From assembly GCA_963776055.1 (NCBI GenBank), contig CAVZLD010000018.1, forward strand, positions 50,381 through 114,380: a DNA stretch of 64,000 bases, read 5' to 3'. Each line of letters begins with the position of its first letter. Position 1 is the stretch's first letter. Source of the stretch: CAVZLD01 sp963776055 (GTDB lineage: Bacteria; Planctomycetota; Planctomycetia; Pirellulales; Pirellulaceae). Positions 8,318 through 18,326 of this stretch are shown piece by piece. The notes beneath the pieces are model-generated. The model was given only the letters and a program-made list of their open reading frames with translations. It searched no databases and was not told the origin of the DNA. The position numbers and the translations under genes were made by a program.

Positions 8318-8388
8318 AACCCGAAGCGTCAGCGAGGGAGACACGTCCCAACGGTTCGAAAGTGTTCCCTCGCTTACGCTTCGGGTTG
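8318..8388. repeat. Dispersed 71-bp palindromic element, intact copy (opposite orientation)
   Basis: The arms TAACCCGAAGCGTCAGCGAG and CTCGCTTACGCTTCGGGTTG flank a spacer with GACACGTCCCAACGGTTCG. Its reverse complement matches 4269-4340 at nearly every base, including the asymmetric spacer, so the two are copies of one element and not independent palindromes. Confidence 0.75.
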
Positions 8389-8907
8389 AGAAAAATCGAA
8401 ACGCGCGAGCTTCAAAACTTACGCTTCGGGTTAGGATGCACGCCGAATGCGCAATTTCAAAACTTACGCGTCGGGGGCAACACGACAGACGGTCCGAAGA
8501 TGGCACTTCATCTTGATTTCCCGTGGTGACTCGTCAAATGCCTCTCTCTGTGCTTGGAAGAAATATCGTGCTGTCATTTCCACGCGATGGGAATCTCAAG
8601 GTGCCGGTAGCGGACACGATCGGCAGGGGACAACGGTTCGAACATGAAATCGGTACAGCCTGGTTGGATCAATCGACAGGCGAGTTGCCCGGTGGAGCGT
8701 TGCTTCGTGTTTCACGCAATCGGCGAATGTTTGGGGGTCACTAGTTTGTCAAAGCGGAGTCGTAGGTGCGGTTGTGATTCGCTAATCGTCTGGAACATTT
8801 TTTTGTGCGAATGACTTCCGGCTCTTGCTTTCTTGAGCATCTGCCTCGGTATAATTACGGCCCCCTCTTTCACTCATTTCGAGTATTCATTCGAAAAGGG
8901 CAGTGTC

Positions 8908-11900
8908 ATGCCGCGCAAGCGAAACCGTTTGGCGATGAAGTTTTCGAAGCAAAAACGTCGATCATTGCGTCGGCCGTGTCGAGTGGAGTCACTGGAAGAT
9001 CGGTGTGTGTTGGCAACTGTGCTGTGGGACGGCGGTGGTGATGGGGCCTCGTGGCAAGATCCTGCCAACTGGGACAGCGATTTGTTGCCGACACCCGACG
9101 ACGACGTCGTGATCGACGTGCCGGGTGACGCCACGATCGACATCTTCAGTTCGGCAGGCGAGCCGATTGTCAACAGTATTCAATCCGAGGAATTTGTGCG
9201 TCTGCGTACTACGCTGACGGTCAATTCGCCTTCTGCTTTCTCGGGGGGACTCGGTTTGAGTTTCGGCGGCATTGCGGGAGAAGGCGACGTACGTCTTGGG
9301 AGCAGCAGCTTTCTGGGAGGTGCCAACATCCGAGGAACCGGCGTATTGACGATCGACGCCGGCGCCACTGTTGTCGTTGGCAGTCTGATCAATACGCAAT
9401 CGGAGCGTGTTATCGAGAACTTCGGCACGCTCCGCGTCGGCTCCGCGAGCAGTGGATCCGCGGCCCCTCGACTCGGTCTGACCGGGGTGGGAGATCGTTT
9501 GATTGTCCATCCGGGTGGGGTGTTGCATTTCATCAACGCCGGCGTGATCGCGGGAGAAGGCCGGATCGTGAATCGCGGGACCATTCAGCGGACCGGCGAC
9601 GGTAGGTTTGAGGTGTCGGCAGAGGTCGTCAACGAAGGAAGCACGGAACTGGAAGGGGGACGGCTCCAGCTTTCCGGAGGTGGATCGACAACAAATTCGA
9701 TCGACGTGGAATCTGCCGCGACTCTCCAGTTCATTCGCGACTTCTCGTTTGCGGCTTCAACGGCGTTGACCGGTGCCGGCCGCATCGAGTTTTCGGGGGG
9801 CACGCACGATTTCAGCGAGGCACAATTGTTGCCGGAGGGCACGGTCACATTCACCAGCGGCACGGTCACCATCGGCAACTCGTTACCGACCGGAGTTCAG
9901 GTTGAGCAGATTCGCACCAACGTCACGTTCAACGCCGATCAAGTGTTGGATTCCGTGGATGCCGATTTTGGCCGGATCTCGGGCAGTGGCAATCTCTCTT
10001 TCCGCGGCGTGAGTCGCCTGAACCAGACGTCGATTTCCGGTTCGGGAATCGTCGAGGTCCAGGCAGGTGCGCAGCTCGACGTCTTCAGTCTCGGCGCAAC
10101 GATCAACCGTCAACTCGAGAACCATGGGCGGATGCGCGTCTTCGCGGGATTGGCGAGTACCGAAACGATTGTGAACCATCCCGAGGGACTCTTTCAGCTA
10201 TTCCATTCAGATCGATCGAGAGGCTTGAGTCTTGCTGGCTTCCTGAACCAGGGAACCTTCGAGAAGCACGGCGATAACGTGACTCAGGGGAGTTTCGTCA
10301 ACGGCCTGGAGAACTCTGGCGAAATCCGCGTACTGCAGGGAGAATTATTCTTAGGTTCCTTCGCGCCTCTAATTGACGCGGCGGGGAGCTACGAGATTGC
10401 AACCGGCGCCGAGATGGATTTTTCCAATCCTCTGGTGCTGCTCCCCGGTGCAACACTCACCGGCGGAGGGACCGTTCAAGGAGATGTCTTCAATTCCGGC
10501 ATCGTTCGGCCCGGCGACGACATGGGACGTCTGCACATCGGCGGCAACTTCACGCAAACGACCGGCGGTCGATTGGAAATGCAGCTTGGCGGGTCAGAGC
10601 CGGAAACGGAATTTGACGTGCTAAGCATCGGCGGTGTGGCCGTCCTGGAAGGCACACTCGCACTCGAACTGGTCGTCGGCTTTACGCCCGTCTTGGGAAG
10701 CTCGTTCTCGCTGGCTGAGTTTGCATCGAATGATGGTCAATTCAGCGCGTTCGACTTACCCAATATCGCGCCCTTGGAATTTGTCACGTCACGCACGGGA
10801 CAATCACTGATCGCTGAAGTGCGGTCACAACAAGGCGTAGGGAATCGACCGACCTTCCTTGGGACGGCAGATCCGAATCGTGTCGTGACAATCGCCGCCA
10901 ACGGGACCCCGTTGGGGACGGCGATCACCGATGAGACGGGGCGCTGGCAGTTCACTGTCCCCGAACCGTTGACGGAAAGCAGCTACGAGATCGTGGCGAC
11001 GTCCGAGGCGGCAAGTCGGCCGCGAATCAGCCTGATCGATTCGCTGGGGATTGGCGACGTCACGCCGCCGGATCTGCAAGGACTCGAGCTGACCAACGAG
11101 AGCCTGCTTTTCTTCCCGTTTGGAAACGATCGGGACGGCATTCTGGAAGAGACGGACGTGATTCTCAGTTCTCAGGCGGCCCGATTGGCCCTGCCTTTGA
11201 CCGGCATGGTGGCCAGCTCGACGATCGGCCAAATGCACCGGTTGCAAGACGGTCGATTGCTGCTCGACCAGGAAACCAGCGACGATCCGATTCCCGACTA
11301 TCGTCTCATCAACGAAGGTCTTCAGTCTCGCTTCGGATTGGCGGGAGTACTTCCTTTTGGCATACGGCGCGTGGAATTACAGAACATTCAGACGGACAAC
11401 GGATTCTCAGCGGATTTCGTTGCGGTGGGCAGCTTTGACGAGGTGGAACTCCGACGCGAGATACCATTCCCAGAGCGTGTCGCTCGGGAACTCATTCGAG
11501 AGCAGTTGACTTCCGAGTGCAAGTTTGACGGATCGGACGACCCGGACGAGTGTGTGCAGATCTACTCGCAAAGCACAGTCATTGTGCTGGATGAAGACGA
11601 GGGAGTGAATGCTGCACTGAATGGCATTCCCAATGTCCGGACCGTGGAAGATCTCCAGGCGGCCGAAGCGGCGATTTTGTACTCGTCACGGTTTGAGGAA
11701 CTTCTGGATGAAACGGGAATGCGTTCCTTGTTCCAACGCGACGATGAAGCGAGCCAGGCCTTTGCCGAAATGTTCCGTTTGCGCGATGACGCTGCACAGC
11801 GAGTGCTCGAAAGTGCGGTAACGCGCGCCAACAGTGTGGAAGATCCGACAAGAGACGATTTTCAGTTTGTCTTGGCAACCATCAAATTCGCATCGACGGC

Positions 11901-14900
11901 CGCGCTGCTGACGCTGGATATCGACCCGGTCCAGACGATTCGGGATCTGACTCCCGCCATCGAAAAGGAAATCCTGCGAATTCAGATTGACGCCATATCG
12001 CTGGATGAGATTACCGAAGCCATCGACCATGGCATCATCATAGCCACCGCAAACGACGATGACATTGTCGGCACCGTGCGGAGGACTTTGGAGGGCTTCA
12101 TTGATGCCCTGGTTGCTCGCGTTGCCGTCGGTGACAACGATCGCACGAAGTTGGCCAACACGGCGGTCTTCTTAGCTCAACAGCTGGAAGACGTGACGGG
12201 GGGGAACAATGATCCGGAATACCGACCCGATGACGTCATTGACCGAATGCGCCAACACATCGGCGAAGGATACGAATTCGATCCGGAAAACCTGCTTCCG
12301 CAAGAGCCTCCACCGCCGATCGATCCACCGCAGAACGACGCGGTGAAGGTGGCGATTCTTGTCGGAGATCTTCCCTTGGATGCCGACGGGCGACTCACGA
12401 CGGAGGGAGTCACCGGGCTGCTGAACGAAGTTCCCAACGGGGTCACGAAGTTAGTGCCGCTGCAATCGGAATTCGAATTCTCATTCGCTGTCGACAACGG
12501 CCAGTTGACTCCGCTGAACATTCCGAATCTCTCACTTGCTTTCGATGATCTGCAACTGGGAAAAAGCTTTGAAGCGGCGGGGTTCATCAGCCTGGGCAGC
12601 CACGGAGCAGACGGTCAATTCGTCCAGGGAACGTTCGCCGGTGGGCTAGACATCAAAGGAGATATTGCAGGCTTCGACACCAATCTGGGTGTCGTCATCA
12701 ATGGGACCGGAGCAAACCGCGGGTTCTTTCCGGATGACGACGGCCGTGGTGGCGAAATCGTAGCGCAAGCGATCGCCAGCTTGGACCTCACAACGCCCGA
12801 CGACTTGCCCAACTTTTACATGAATGTTGAGAATGCCGAAGCCACGTTCGGTATTCGAATGCACGTTGACGAAGGGTTGGGCTTCACTTTCGAAGAATTC
12901 GGCCTGACGCGAGTCACGGTGGGCCGATTCGAAGCCGCTCTGGGCGGCACGCCGCCCGCGCCCGACGCCGCGTCTCCGATTCCCGATGATGCCTTCCTGA
13001 CACTCGTCAGCCGTGACGTCGCCGTGAACCTGGCCGACACAACGCAGCCGCTGTTGCGTTTCGGAACGATGAGCGCCCAGTTGCCCACCGCTCCTGGCGA
13101 CATGAAGACCTTATCCGCTGACGTCAACGGATTCTCGCTTGATGTCTCGGAGAGCAGTCTCGTGCCGGGGTTTGACGAGGGATTCGGTTTCACTTTTCGT
13201 AGTCCCGGAGGAATGCTCAACAGCCTGGGCCTGCCGAGCTTTATTCGCGTTGATTCCTTGGGATTCCGCGCCGGCCCCACGTTTTTCGATGAGTCGCTGG
13301 CGTTGCAGAACCCGGAGGATATTTTGCTGGATATCTCCGGTGGGATTGAGTTGCCGCAACCGATTCCCGCGAATGCAACCGTCGAAGGCATGGTCATCGA
13401 TGTCGGGGCCCTATCCCGCGGTGCGACACTCCTCGATGCGATCACCATCGAGGATGGCGTCTCAGTGCAAATCGGACCGATCAATTTCGGCGGATCGTTT
13501 ACTTTCCAGGGAGGGGCAAGTCTCGAGAAGATCGAATACGATCTGCCCGGCGGTGATGTTGCCCAATCGTTCTTCCTGCAGCTGGACGGCCTAGTCGATT
13601 TTCCGGGCATCCTTGGCATTGGTGCAAATGTTGCCATCACTGAACTGGGGCCGGTCGCGTTTGGATTGAACGTGAATACGGAGATTCCGATCGGAGCAAC
13701 AGGAATTTCCATCAAACGGTTGGGGGGGCGAGTTGTACTGAACGCCCCCGAGATTCGCGCGATTGACACACCTTTGGATCTGTTACGGGAATCTAACGAT
13801 CCGGGTGTCGTGGATTTCAGTGATCTGGCCGAACCGTTGACAATCGACCAGCTTCGTGCGAGTGCAAAGGATTTGCTGGAAGAGAACGCGCGCCTTGGGG
13901 GCGGGATTGAAACCTGGTTCGAACCACTCTTGGTCGCGTTGGACGTTGATCTGGGAATCAACGGTGATCCGACCAACACGATGCTGATCGAGGCGACCAT
14001 CGGAGCTCGCGTTGACCCAGGCCGCAACGATAACGAGCCTCTGGATCTGAAGATTTTCGGGCTTGGATCACTGACCGTCATGCCAGATACGCCCAGTGAA
14101 CTGCAGGTGGGAGATGCCGGCCTATTGATCGATTTCCAGGGAGAAGATACGACGGTCAGCGCCGCCTTCCGCATGGGCGGGGCTGGCGGGGAAGGTCCCG
14201 ATATACCCGCCGAGATTCTCGTGGGTGCTCAATTCCTTCAGCGTGAGAACCTGTTCGAATTGCGCATCGAAGGGGAAGTCAAGGTCGACGGACTCACCGG
14301 CAAGGACGAGACGGGGCGCCCGCGAGGTCTGCAGGCGGGAGGCGTCCTGGTGATCGAGCCGAATGTGGGCATGTACGGTGCCATCCAGGTCACGGTGGGG
14401 ATCAACTCGCCTGGAGACCCGCTATTCCTCGGTGGCGAACTCTTCGTCCGATTCAATTCGGACGCGGACCCGCACGAATTGGACCCCGTCATTGCCGACG
14501 CCCTGGTTCCGCAATTGGTGGAAGACGGCCGCGCCGTGATCCCGGCTGGGTTTGGGCTGTTTGCTCGCGTGGAGGTCGGCGTGGGTGATCTGCTAGATGC
14601 CGCGGGGACACTGGAAATCGACGTGAATTCGACCGAACTGATTGCCTCGGCCGATTTGGCGGGAAAGTTCTTTGGCGACGTCATGAATATTGGGATTCGT
14701 GGTGAGTTGACGATGGAAAACGTGAACGGCACGCTGGAATTCCGTCGCCTTGACGTGGACGCGATCTTCGAAGTGGTCCTGTTTCCCGACTTTCTGGAAG
14801 CACGCGCCGATGGAAATCTATTGCTGACGGATACGGGGCTACAGAATCTGTCGGGTTCTGCGGAAGGTGTGCTGTTCGGGCTTGCCTTCGATCGCGTGTC

Positions 14901-17900
14901 AGCGAACGTGGATCCCCACCGTTGCCTGACGCTCGAGTTGCAGGATGGCGGCTTTGAGATTCCGTTGCTCGGAGGTGCTTGTGGTGTGCAGGCAGCCGAG
15001 CCAACACGGATGACCGTGTCGAACCTGTCGATTGAGGAACGCGATCTCGACTTCACGACAAATATCGAGGTCCAATTCGACGGAACCCGGCAGATCGTGG
15101 TGCCAGACGGGATTGCCCCCGAAATCGAGTTGGAGTATTGGGTTGCTGCTCTGCCGGACGACACGGCCGTCGGGCTGGTCGCTTCGGGGGACTTCCGTCG
15201 CCTCGATCGTGCACAAGTCACCGTGGAGACGGAGTTCGTTGCCAACCTGCCGGGCGGAGTGCTTCGCGCATTTCGTCTACCCAGTACGGTGTCGCTACCT
15301 GTCGAGATCTTTGGCGACCGTCAGATCGAAAGGGATGAGACATTCTCGGTGTACGTCCAGCCGGTGATTTCCCCGGCGATTCAGCACAACATCGTTCGAG
15401 GCGACAGCTTTGGGCAGGTAACGCTTCAAAATGATGATGCCGAAATTCCACCACCGGCCGACAGTGTTGTCTTCTTTGATTTCGACCGTCTGCAACTGTT
15501 GCCGGGGCCGGACGGTAGCACGATTCCGCAGTGGGATTTTGAGGGCGGGCCGGATAAGAGCCGTCCGGCGCTTACCTTTGATGTCAATCGCGTAAGTGCC
15601 ATTTCTCACTCCGTCGAGGAGGTCAATCCGCCCACCGTCAACGGACTGCCTCGCGAAGAGGGTGTCAGCCGTGCGGCGTTCGCCGAAACATGGCTCACGC
15701 GCGTGGCGAACGACAACGTGGATCCGGATCCGATCAGCGAGATTGGCGGGCGAGATCAGCCGATTACACTGTCCGGTGGAAACGTGGTGGAAAGGCGTGA
15801 GTATTTCGAGTTCACGATCGCACCTCGCATCACCGAAGTCTTCGGAACGAGAGTGGGATTGCGCGTCGATGGAATTGACTTCTATGATCGGGCGGATCTG
15901 GGGGGGACTCCCTGGGAAGTTCGCTACAGCCTGGACAACTACCAGAGCGTCCTGGCATCGGGCTCGATCCATGGGGAAACGTTCGGCCACAACCGGGTGC
16001 TGTTCCACTATCCGGCGGGGCAGAGCGCAAATCTGCCCGGCGATACGGACATCAGCTTCCGCATCTTTGGTCCCCGGCCGGTGACATCCCTCAGCGGTGA
16101 CCCGCTGCCGTGGCACATCGATAACCTCGCATTGTTCGGAGGCCAGTACAAGGTCGCGAAGACAGCGATCTCGAGGGGCGTGATCACCGCCGGTACCAAG
16201 ACGAGCGGGGGGCGAACGGTGATTCGGATCGACAAATTGGGCAAACGTACAACAAGCCGAGAGGAGTTGCGTTCGAGGGCGGCCGGAATTGGCATACCGA
16301 AAAGCCGAGCATCAAACGGTTTCCTGTCGGGAGGTCGCGTGTTCTTTGATGCGAACGCGAATAACGTGGCGGATTTTTTGGATCTCAACGGCAATGGAAC
16401 GCAAGAGACCTTCGAGCCGCCGGAGCCGGTGGCAGAGACGGATGCCGGTGGGTTGTTCGAACTGCTGATTCCACCCGAGTTCGATCAGGATGGAAATGGT
16501 GTCATCGACTCGTCCGATGGCCTACTCGTCAGTGAAAACGGATTCGATCAAGGAACCGGGCTGGGCCTTTCGCTCCGCTTTCGATCACCGGCTGGCTCAC
16601 TTGCACTGACACCGCTCACCACTCTGATCTCCGCACTGATTACGGAACGAGGAATCGAGGTGCAGGCCGCCCACGATCTCGTCCGGGATGGATTGACCGT
16701 TGACGGAGAACACTTGCGAAGCACGACGGATCTTTTCGCTGACGACCTGATTGAACAAGTCAATGGCCGGGAAGCAGCCGCGTTTCGAGACTATGTGGCG
16801 CTCGTCCAGATGCATGATGTCGTTCTGCTACTCGCGCAAGGGCTGGATGCCGGACAAGGCTTTCTTCCCGAGATTGGCGACGAGGTAGTCATCGCCATGG
16901 CGGACGAACTGGCGCACGAAGTGACACTGAGCCTGACAGACAGTCTGGCGTTGTCACGAATCCTCGAATCGACGGCCAACCGGTTAGGAAGGGAGTTAAG
17001 CGATGCAGTACGGCAGGCGATGGTGACCGTAGTCGTGGAGGCGTCGCGAGCTGTGGAGTTGCCAGAGTCTGAAGATGGCTTGGCACTTCTCACGCGTGTG
17101 AAACAGATCCAGCGAGTTGTTCACACGGACGTCGCACAGGATTTGCTGGCAATGGTTCAGGGAGATTTGCCGATCGACCAATTCCTGCAACAGACGACGC
17201 GAGAATCAATTTTGGAACAGGCAGTGGAAGTGCCGGCTGGCACGGTCTTTCCTCCATCGATCGAAATCACGCATGTCGCTCAGCCTGAACCCGAGTCCGG
17301 AACGGCCCACTTTGAATTCACCGTAAGCCTGTCCGCACCCAGTGATTTGCCGGTGTCCGTCGAATTCAGCACACAAGGCAGCACGGCATTGTCTTCGGAA
17401 GGCGACTTCACGGACGTTTCCGGAACGATCCTGTTTTCTGCCGGTGAAACATCGCAGACCATTCGTGTGCCCGTGCTTGCTGATGATGTTGCTGAAGTAG
17501 GCGAAGTGTTTCATGTGCAATTGTCGAATCCACAGCACGCCCTCCTTTCCGATTTGCGTGGCGTCGGAACGATCCTGATTCCCGCTAACGCGACGGATCT
17601 GCCGAGCGAGATTGAGCTGGGCCGACCAGCGGACGTTGGCGTCGGCGAAACCGTAACGCTGCAAGTCGCCCTTCCAGGAATTGTGGGGGGAACCGTGTAT
17701 TGGGGTGACGGTTTCAGTGAACCGGTTACGATTGCTCCGGACGAGAATTCGTCACTCGTCACCGCGATTCACAATTACACTTCATTCGGTCGATTCGATA
17801 TATCGGTTGTGATGTACCATACGTCAGGTCAGGTCATCTCTGGCGAGAGGACGGCCACTGTGCGATCACCAGGTGACGCGAATCGGGACGGCAAGTTTGA

Positions 17901-18144
17901 CTCACTGGATTTCGTTCAAGTGTTTCAAGCTGGCAAATATGAAACCGGAGATGCAGCCATTTGGGAGGAGGGCGACTGGAATGGCGACGGCGCCTTCGAT
18001 TCGGCTGACTTCGTCGCGGCCTTTACCACGGGCCTTTATGAGGTGGAAACGTGGCCCAGTACCGGTCGGCTAGCTGCAGCGGTGGATTGGCTGTTTGCTC
18101 GCGATGATTCGCTGCAACGGGCGAAAGCACACTTGGCCCTCTGA
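8908..18144 (+). CDS. Giant secreted multidomain protein (~3078 aa) with dockerin-like C-terminus
   Basis: ATG 8908 (MPRKRNRLAMKF), preceded by AAAAGGG, is preferred to a TTG 75 bases upstream. The leader RSLRRPCRVESLEDRCVLA is the planctomycete extracellular motif. It is followed by a W..PANWDSDLLPTPDDDVVI start and about 600 residues of beta-helix-like repeats (filamentous-adhesin/autotransporter style, ending ...GGNFTQTTGGRLEMQLGG). Then come an Ig-like domain near residue 645 (TADPNRVVTIAANGTPLGTA), a helical acidic region, a long beta-rich middle of unknown type, a Calx-beta-like repeat around 2140, a segment GRVFFDANANNVADFLDLNG with an LTPLTTLISAL helix domain near 2500, a second Calx-beta near 2800 and a paired dockerin-like unit (SPGDANRDGKFDSLDF, EGDWNGDGAFDSADF) in the last 90 residues. 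No catalytic motif is visible. Likely a surface or matrix protein. Its 9.2-kb frame is unbroken, unlike many neighbours. Confidence 0.85.
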   Translation: MPRKRNRLAMKFSKQKRRSLRRPCRVESLEDRCVLATVLWDGGGDGASWQDPANWDSDLLPTPDDDVVIDVPGDATIDIFSSAGEPIVNSIQSEEFVRLRTTLTVNSPSAFSGGLGLSFGGIAGEGDVRLGSSSFLGGANIRGTGVLTIDAGATVVVGSLINTQSERVIENFGTLRVGSASSGSAAPRLGLTGVGDRLIVHPGGVLHFINAGVIAGEGRIVNRGTIQRTGDGRFEVSAEVVNEGSTELEGGRLQLSGGGSTTNSIDVESAATLQFIRDFSFAASTALTGAGRIEFSGGTHDFSEAQLLPEGTVTFTSGTVTIGNSLPTGVQVEQIRTNVTFNADQVLDSVDADFGRISGSGNLSFRGVSRLNQTSISGSGIVEVQAGAQLDVFSLGATINRQLENHGRMRVFAGLASTETIVNHPEGLFQLFHSDRSRGLSLAGFLNQGTFEKHGDNVTQGSFVNGLENSGEIRVLQGELFLGSFAPLIDAAGSYEIATGAEMDFSNPLVLLPGATLTGGGTVQGDVFNSGIVRPGDDMGRLHIGGNFTQTTGGRLEMQLGGSEPETEFDVLSIGGVAVLEGTLALELVVGFTPVLGSSFSLAEFASNDGQFSAFDLPNIAPLEFVTSRTGQSLIAEVRSQQGVGNRPTFLGTADPNRVVTIAANGTPLGTAITDETGRWQFTVPEPLTESSYEIVATSEAASRPRISLIDSLGIGDVTPPDLQGLELTNESLLFFPFGNDRDGILEETDVILSSQAARLALPLTGMVASSTIGQMHRLQDGRLLLDQETSDDPIPDYRLINEGLQSRFGLAGVLPFGIRRVELQNIQTDNGFSADFVAVGSFDEVELRREIPFPERVARELIREQLTSECKFDGSDDPDECVQIYSQSTVIVLDEDEGVNAALNGIPNVRTVEDLQAAEAAILYSSRFEELLDETGMRSLFQRDDEASQAFAEMFRLRDDAAQRVLESAVTRANSVEDPTRDDFQFVLATIKFASTAALLTLDIDPVQTIRDLTPAIEKEILRIQIDAISLDEITEAIDHGIIIATANDDDIVGTVRRTLEGFIDALVARVAVGDNDRTKLANTAVFLAQQLEDVTGGNNDPEYRPDDVIDRMRQHIGEGYEFDPENLLPQEPPPPIDPPQNDAVKVAILVGDLPLDADGRLTTEGVTGLLNEVPNGVTKLVPLQSEFEFSFAVDNGQLTPLNIPNLSLAFDDLQLGKSFEAAGFISLGSHGADGQFVQGTFAGGLDIKGDIAGFDTNLGVVINGTGANRGFFPDDDGRGGEIVAQAIASLDLTTPDDLPNFYMNVENAEATFGIRMHVDEGLGFTFEEFGLTRVTVGRFEAALGGTPPAPDAASPIPDDAFLTLVSRDVAVNLADTTQPLLRFGTMSAQLPTAPGDMKTLSADVNGFSLDVSESSLVPGFDEGFGFTFRSPGGMLNSLGLPSFIRVDSLGFRAGPTFFDESLALQNPEDILLDISGGIELPQPIPANATVEGMVIDVGALSRGATLLDAITIEDGVSVQIGPINFGGSFTFQGGASLEKIEYDLPGGDVAQSFFLQLDGLVDFPGILGIGANVAITELGPVAFGLNVNTEIPIGATGISIKRLGGRVVLNAPEIRAIDTPLDLLRESNDPGVVDFSDLAEPLTIDQLRASAKDLLEENARLGGGIETWFEPLLVALDVDLGINGDPTNTMLIEATIGARVDPGRNDNEPLDLKIFGLGSLTVMPDTPSELQVGDAGLLIDFQGEDTTVSAAFRMGGAGGEGPDIPAEILVGAQFLQRENLFELRIEGEVKVDGLTGKDETGRPRGLQAGGVLVIEPNVGMYGAIQVTVGINSPGDPLFLGGELFVRFNSDADPHELDPVIADALVPQLVEDGRAVIPAGFGLFARVEVGVGDLLDAAGTLEIDVNSTELIASADLAGKFFGDVMNIGIRGELTMENVNGTLEFRRLDVDAIFEVVLFPDFLEARADGNLLLTDTGLQNLSGSAEGVLFGLAFDRVSANVDPHRCLTLELQDGGFEIPLLGGACGVQAAEPTRMTVSNLSIEERDLDFTTNIEVQFDGTRQIVVPDGIAPEIELEYWVAALPDDTAVGLVASGDFRRLDRAQVTVETEFVANLPGGVLRAFRLPSTVSLPVEIFGDRQIERDETFSVYVQPVISPAIQHNIVRGDSFGQVTLQNDDAEIPPPADSVVFFDFDRLQLLPGPDGSTIPQWDFEGGPDKSRPALTFDVNRVSAISHSVEEVNPPTVNGLPREEGVSRAAFAETWLTRVANDNVDPDPISEIGGRDQPITLSGGNVVERREYFEFTIAPRITEVFGTRVGLRVDGIDFYDRADLGGTPWEVRYSLDNYQSVLASGSIHGETFGHNRVLFHYPAGQSANLPGDTDISFRIFGPRPVTSLSGDPLPWHIDNLALFGGQYKVAKTAISRGVITAGTKTSGGRTVIRIDKLGKRTTSREELRSRAAGIGIPKSRASNGFLSGGRVFFDANANNVADFLDLNGNGTQETFEPPEPVAETDAGGLFELLIPPEFDQDGNGVIDSSDGLLVSENGFDQGTGLGLSLRFRSPAGSLALTPLTTLISALITERGIEVQAAHDLVRDGLTVDGEHLRSTTDLFADDLIEQVNGREAAAFRDYVALVQMHDVVLLLAQGLDAGQGFLPEIGDEVVIAMADELAHEVTLSLTDSLALSRILESTANRLGRELSDAVRQAMVTVVVEASRAVELPESEDGLALLTRVKQIQRVVHTDVAQDLLAMVQGDLPIDQFLQQTTRESILEQAVEVPAGTVFPPSIEITHVAQPEPESGTAHFEFTVSLSAPSDLPVSVEFSTQGSTALSSEGDFTDVSGTILFSAGETSQTIRVPVLADDVAEVGEVFHVQLSNPQHALLSDLRGVGTILIPANATDLPSEIELGRPADVGVGETVTLQVALPGIVGGTVYWGDGFSEPVTIAPDENSSLVTAIHNYTSFGRFDISVVMYHTSGQVISGERTATVRSPGDANRDGKFDSLDFVQVFQAGKYETGDAAIWEEGDWNGDGAFDSADFVAAFTTGLYEVETWPSTGRLAAAVDWLFARDDSLQRAKAHLAL

Positions 18145-18326
18145 TGGGCCTGCTCCCGCCGCACGTCACGTCGTGCCTTCACAATGTACGCTCCCGTCGC
18201 AACGGGCCGGTTTGTTCAGACCCTGCGAAACAAATCATGAAAAGCAGCACGACTGGCTCCAAGGGGGCCATGGGTGAGGCCGTGGCACACAACTCCACAT
18301 GAAGTCTTCCACAAAGCACGAAGCCA

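Larger units (their letters stand above)
7893..8907. other. ~1 kb non-coding region rich in palindromic and tandem repeats
   Basis: It contains the left arm of a dispersed element (8060-8086), an 11-unit 12-bp tandem repeat (8075-8206), an intact 71-bp palindrome (8318-8388) and further solo arms between 8400 and 8480. The part from 8520 to 8907 holds nothing I recognise except the leader of the giant gene, with AAAAGGG before ATG 8908. Long repeat-derived open frames cross the region on both strands but have no family resemblance. Confidence 0.6.

Noticed and set aside
7928..8516. Long open frames on both strands over the 12-bp repeat (GSAK-type repeated peptide)
   Set aside because: The frames stay open only because the tandem period is a multiple of three. 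Peptides such as TRSVSEG and SLTLRV are translations of the dispersed repeat on either strand and do not resemble a family.
12816..15245. Antisense frames of 300-450 codons inside the giant gene
   Set aside because: High Ser/Arg/Pro composition and no family pattern. They overlap an intact coding frame on the other strand.
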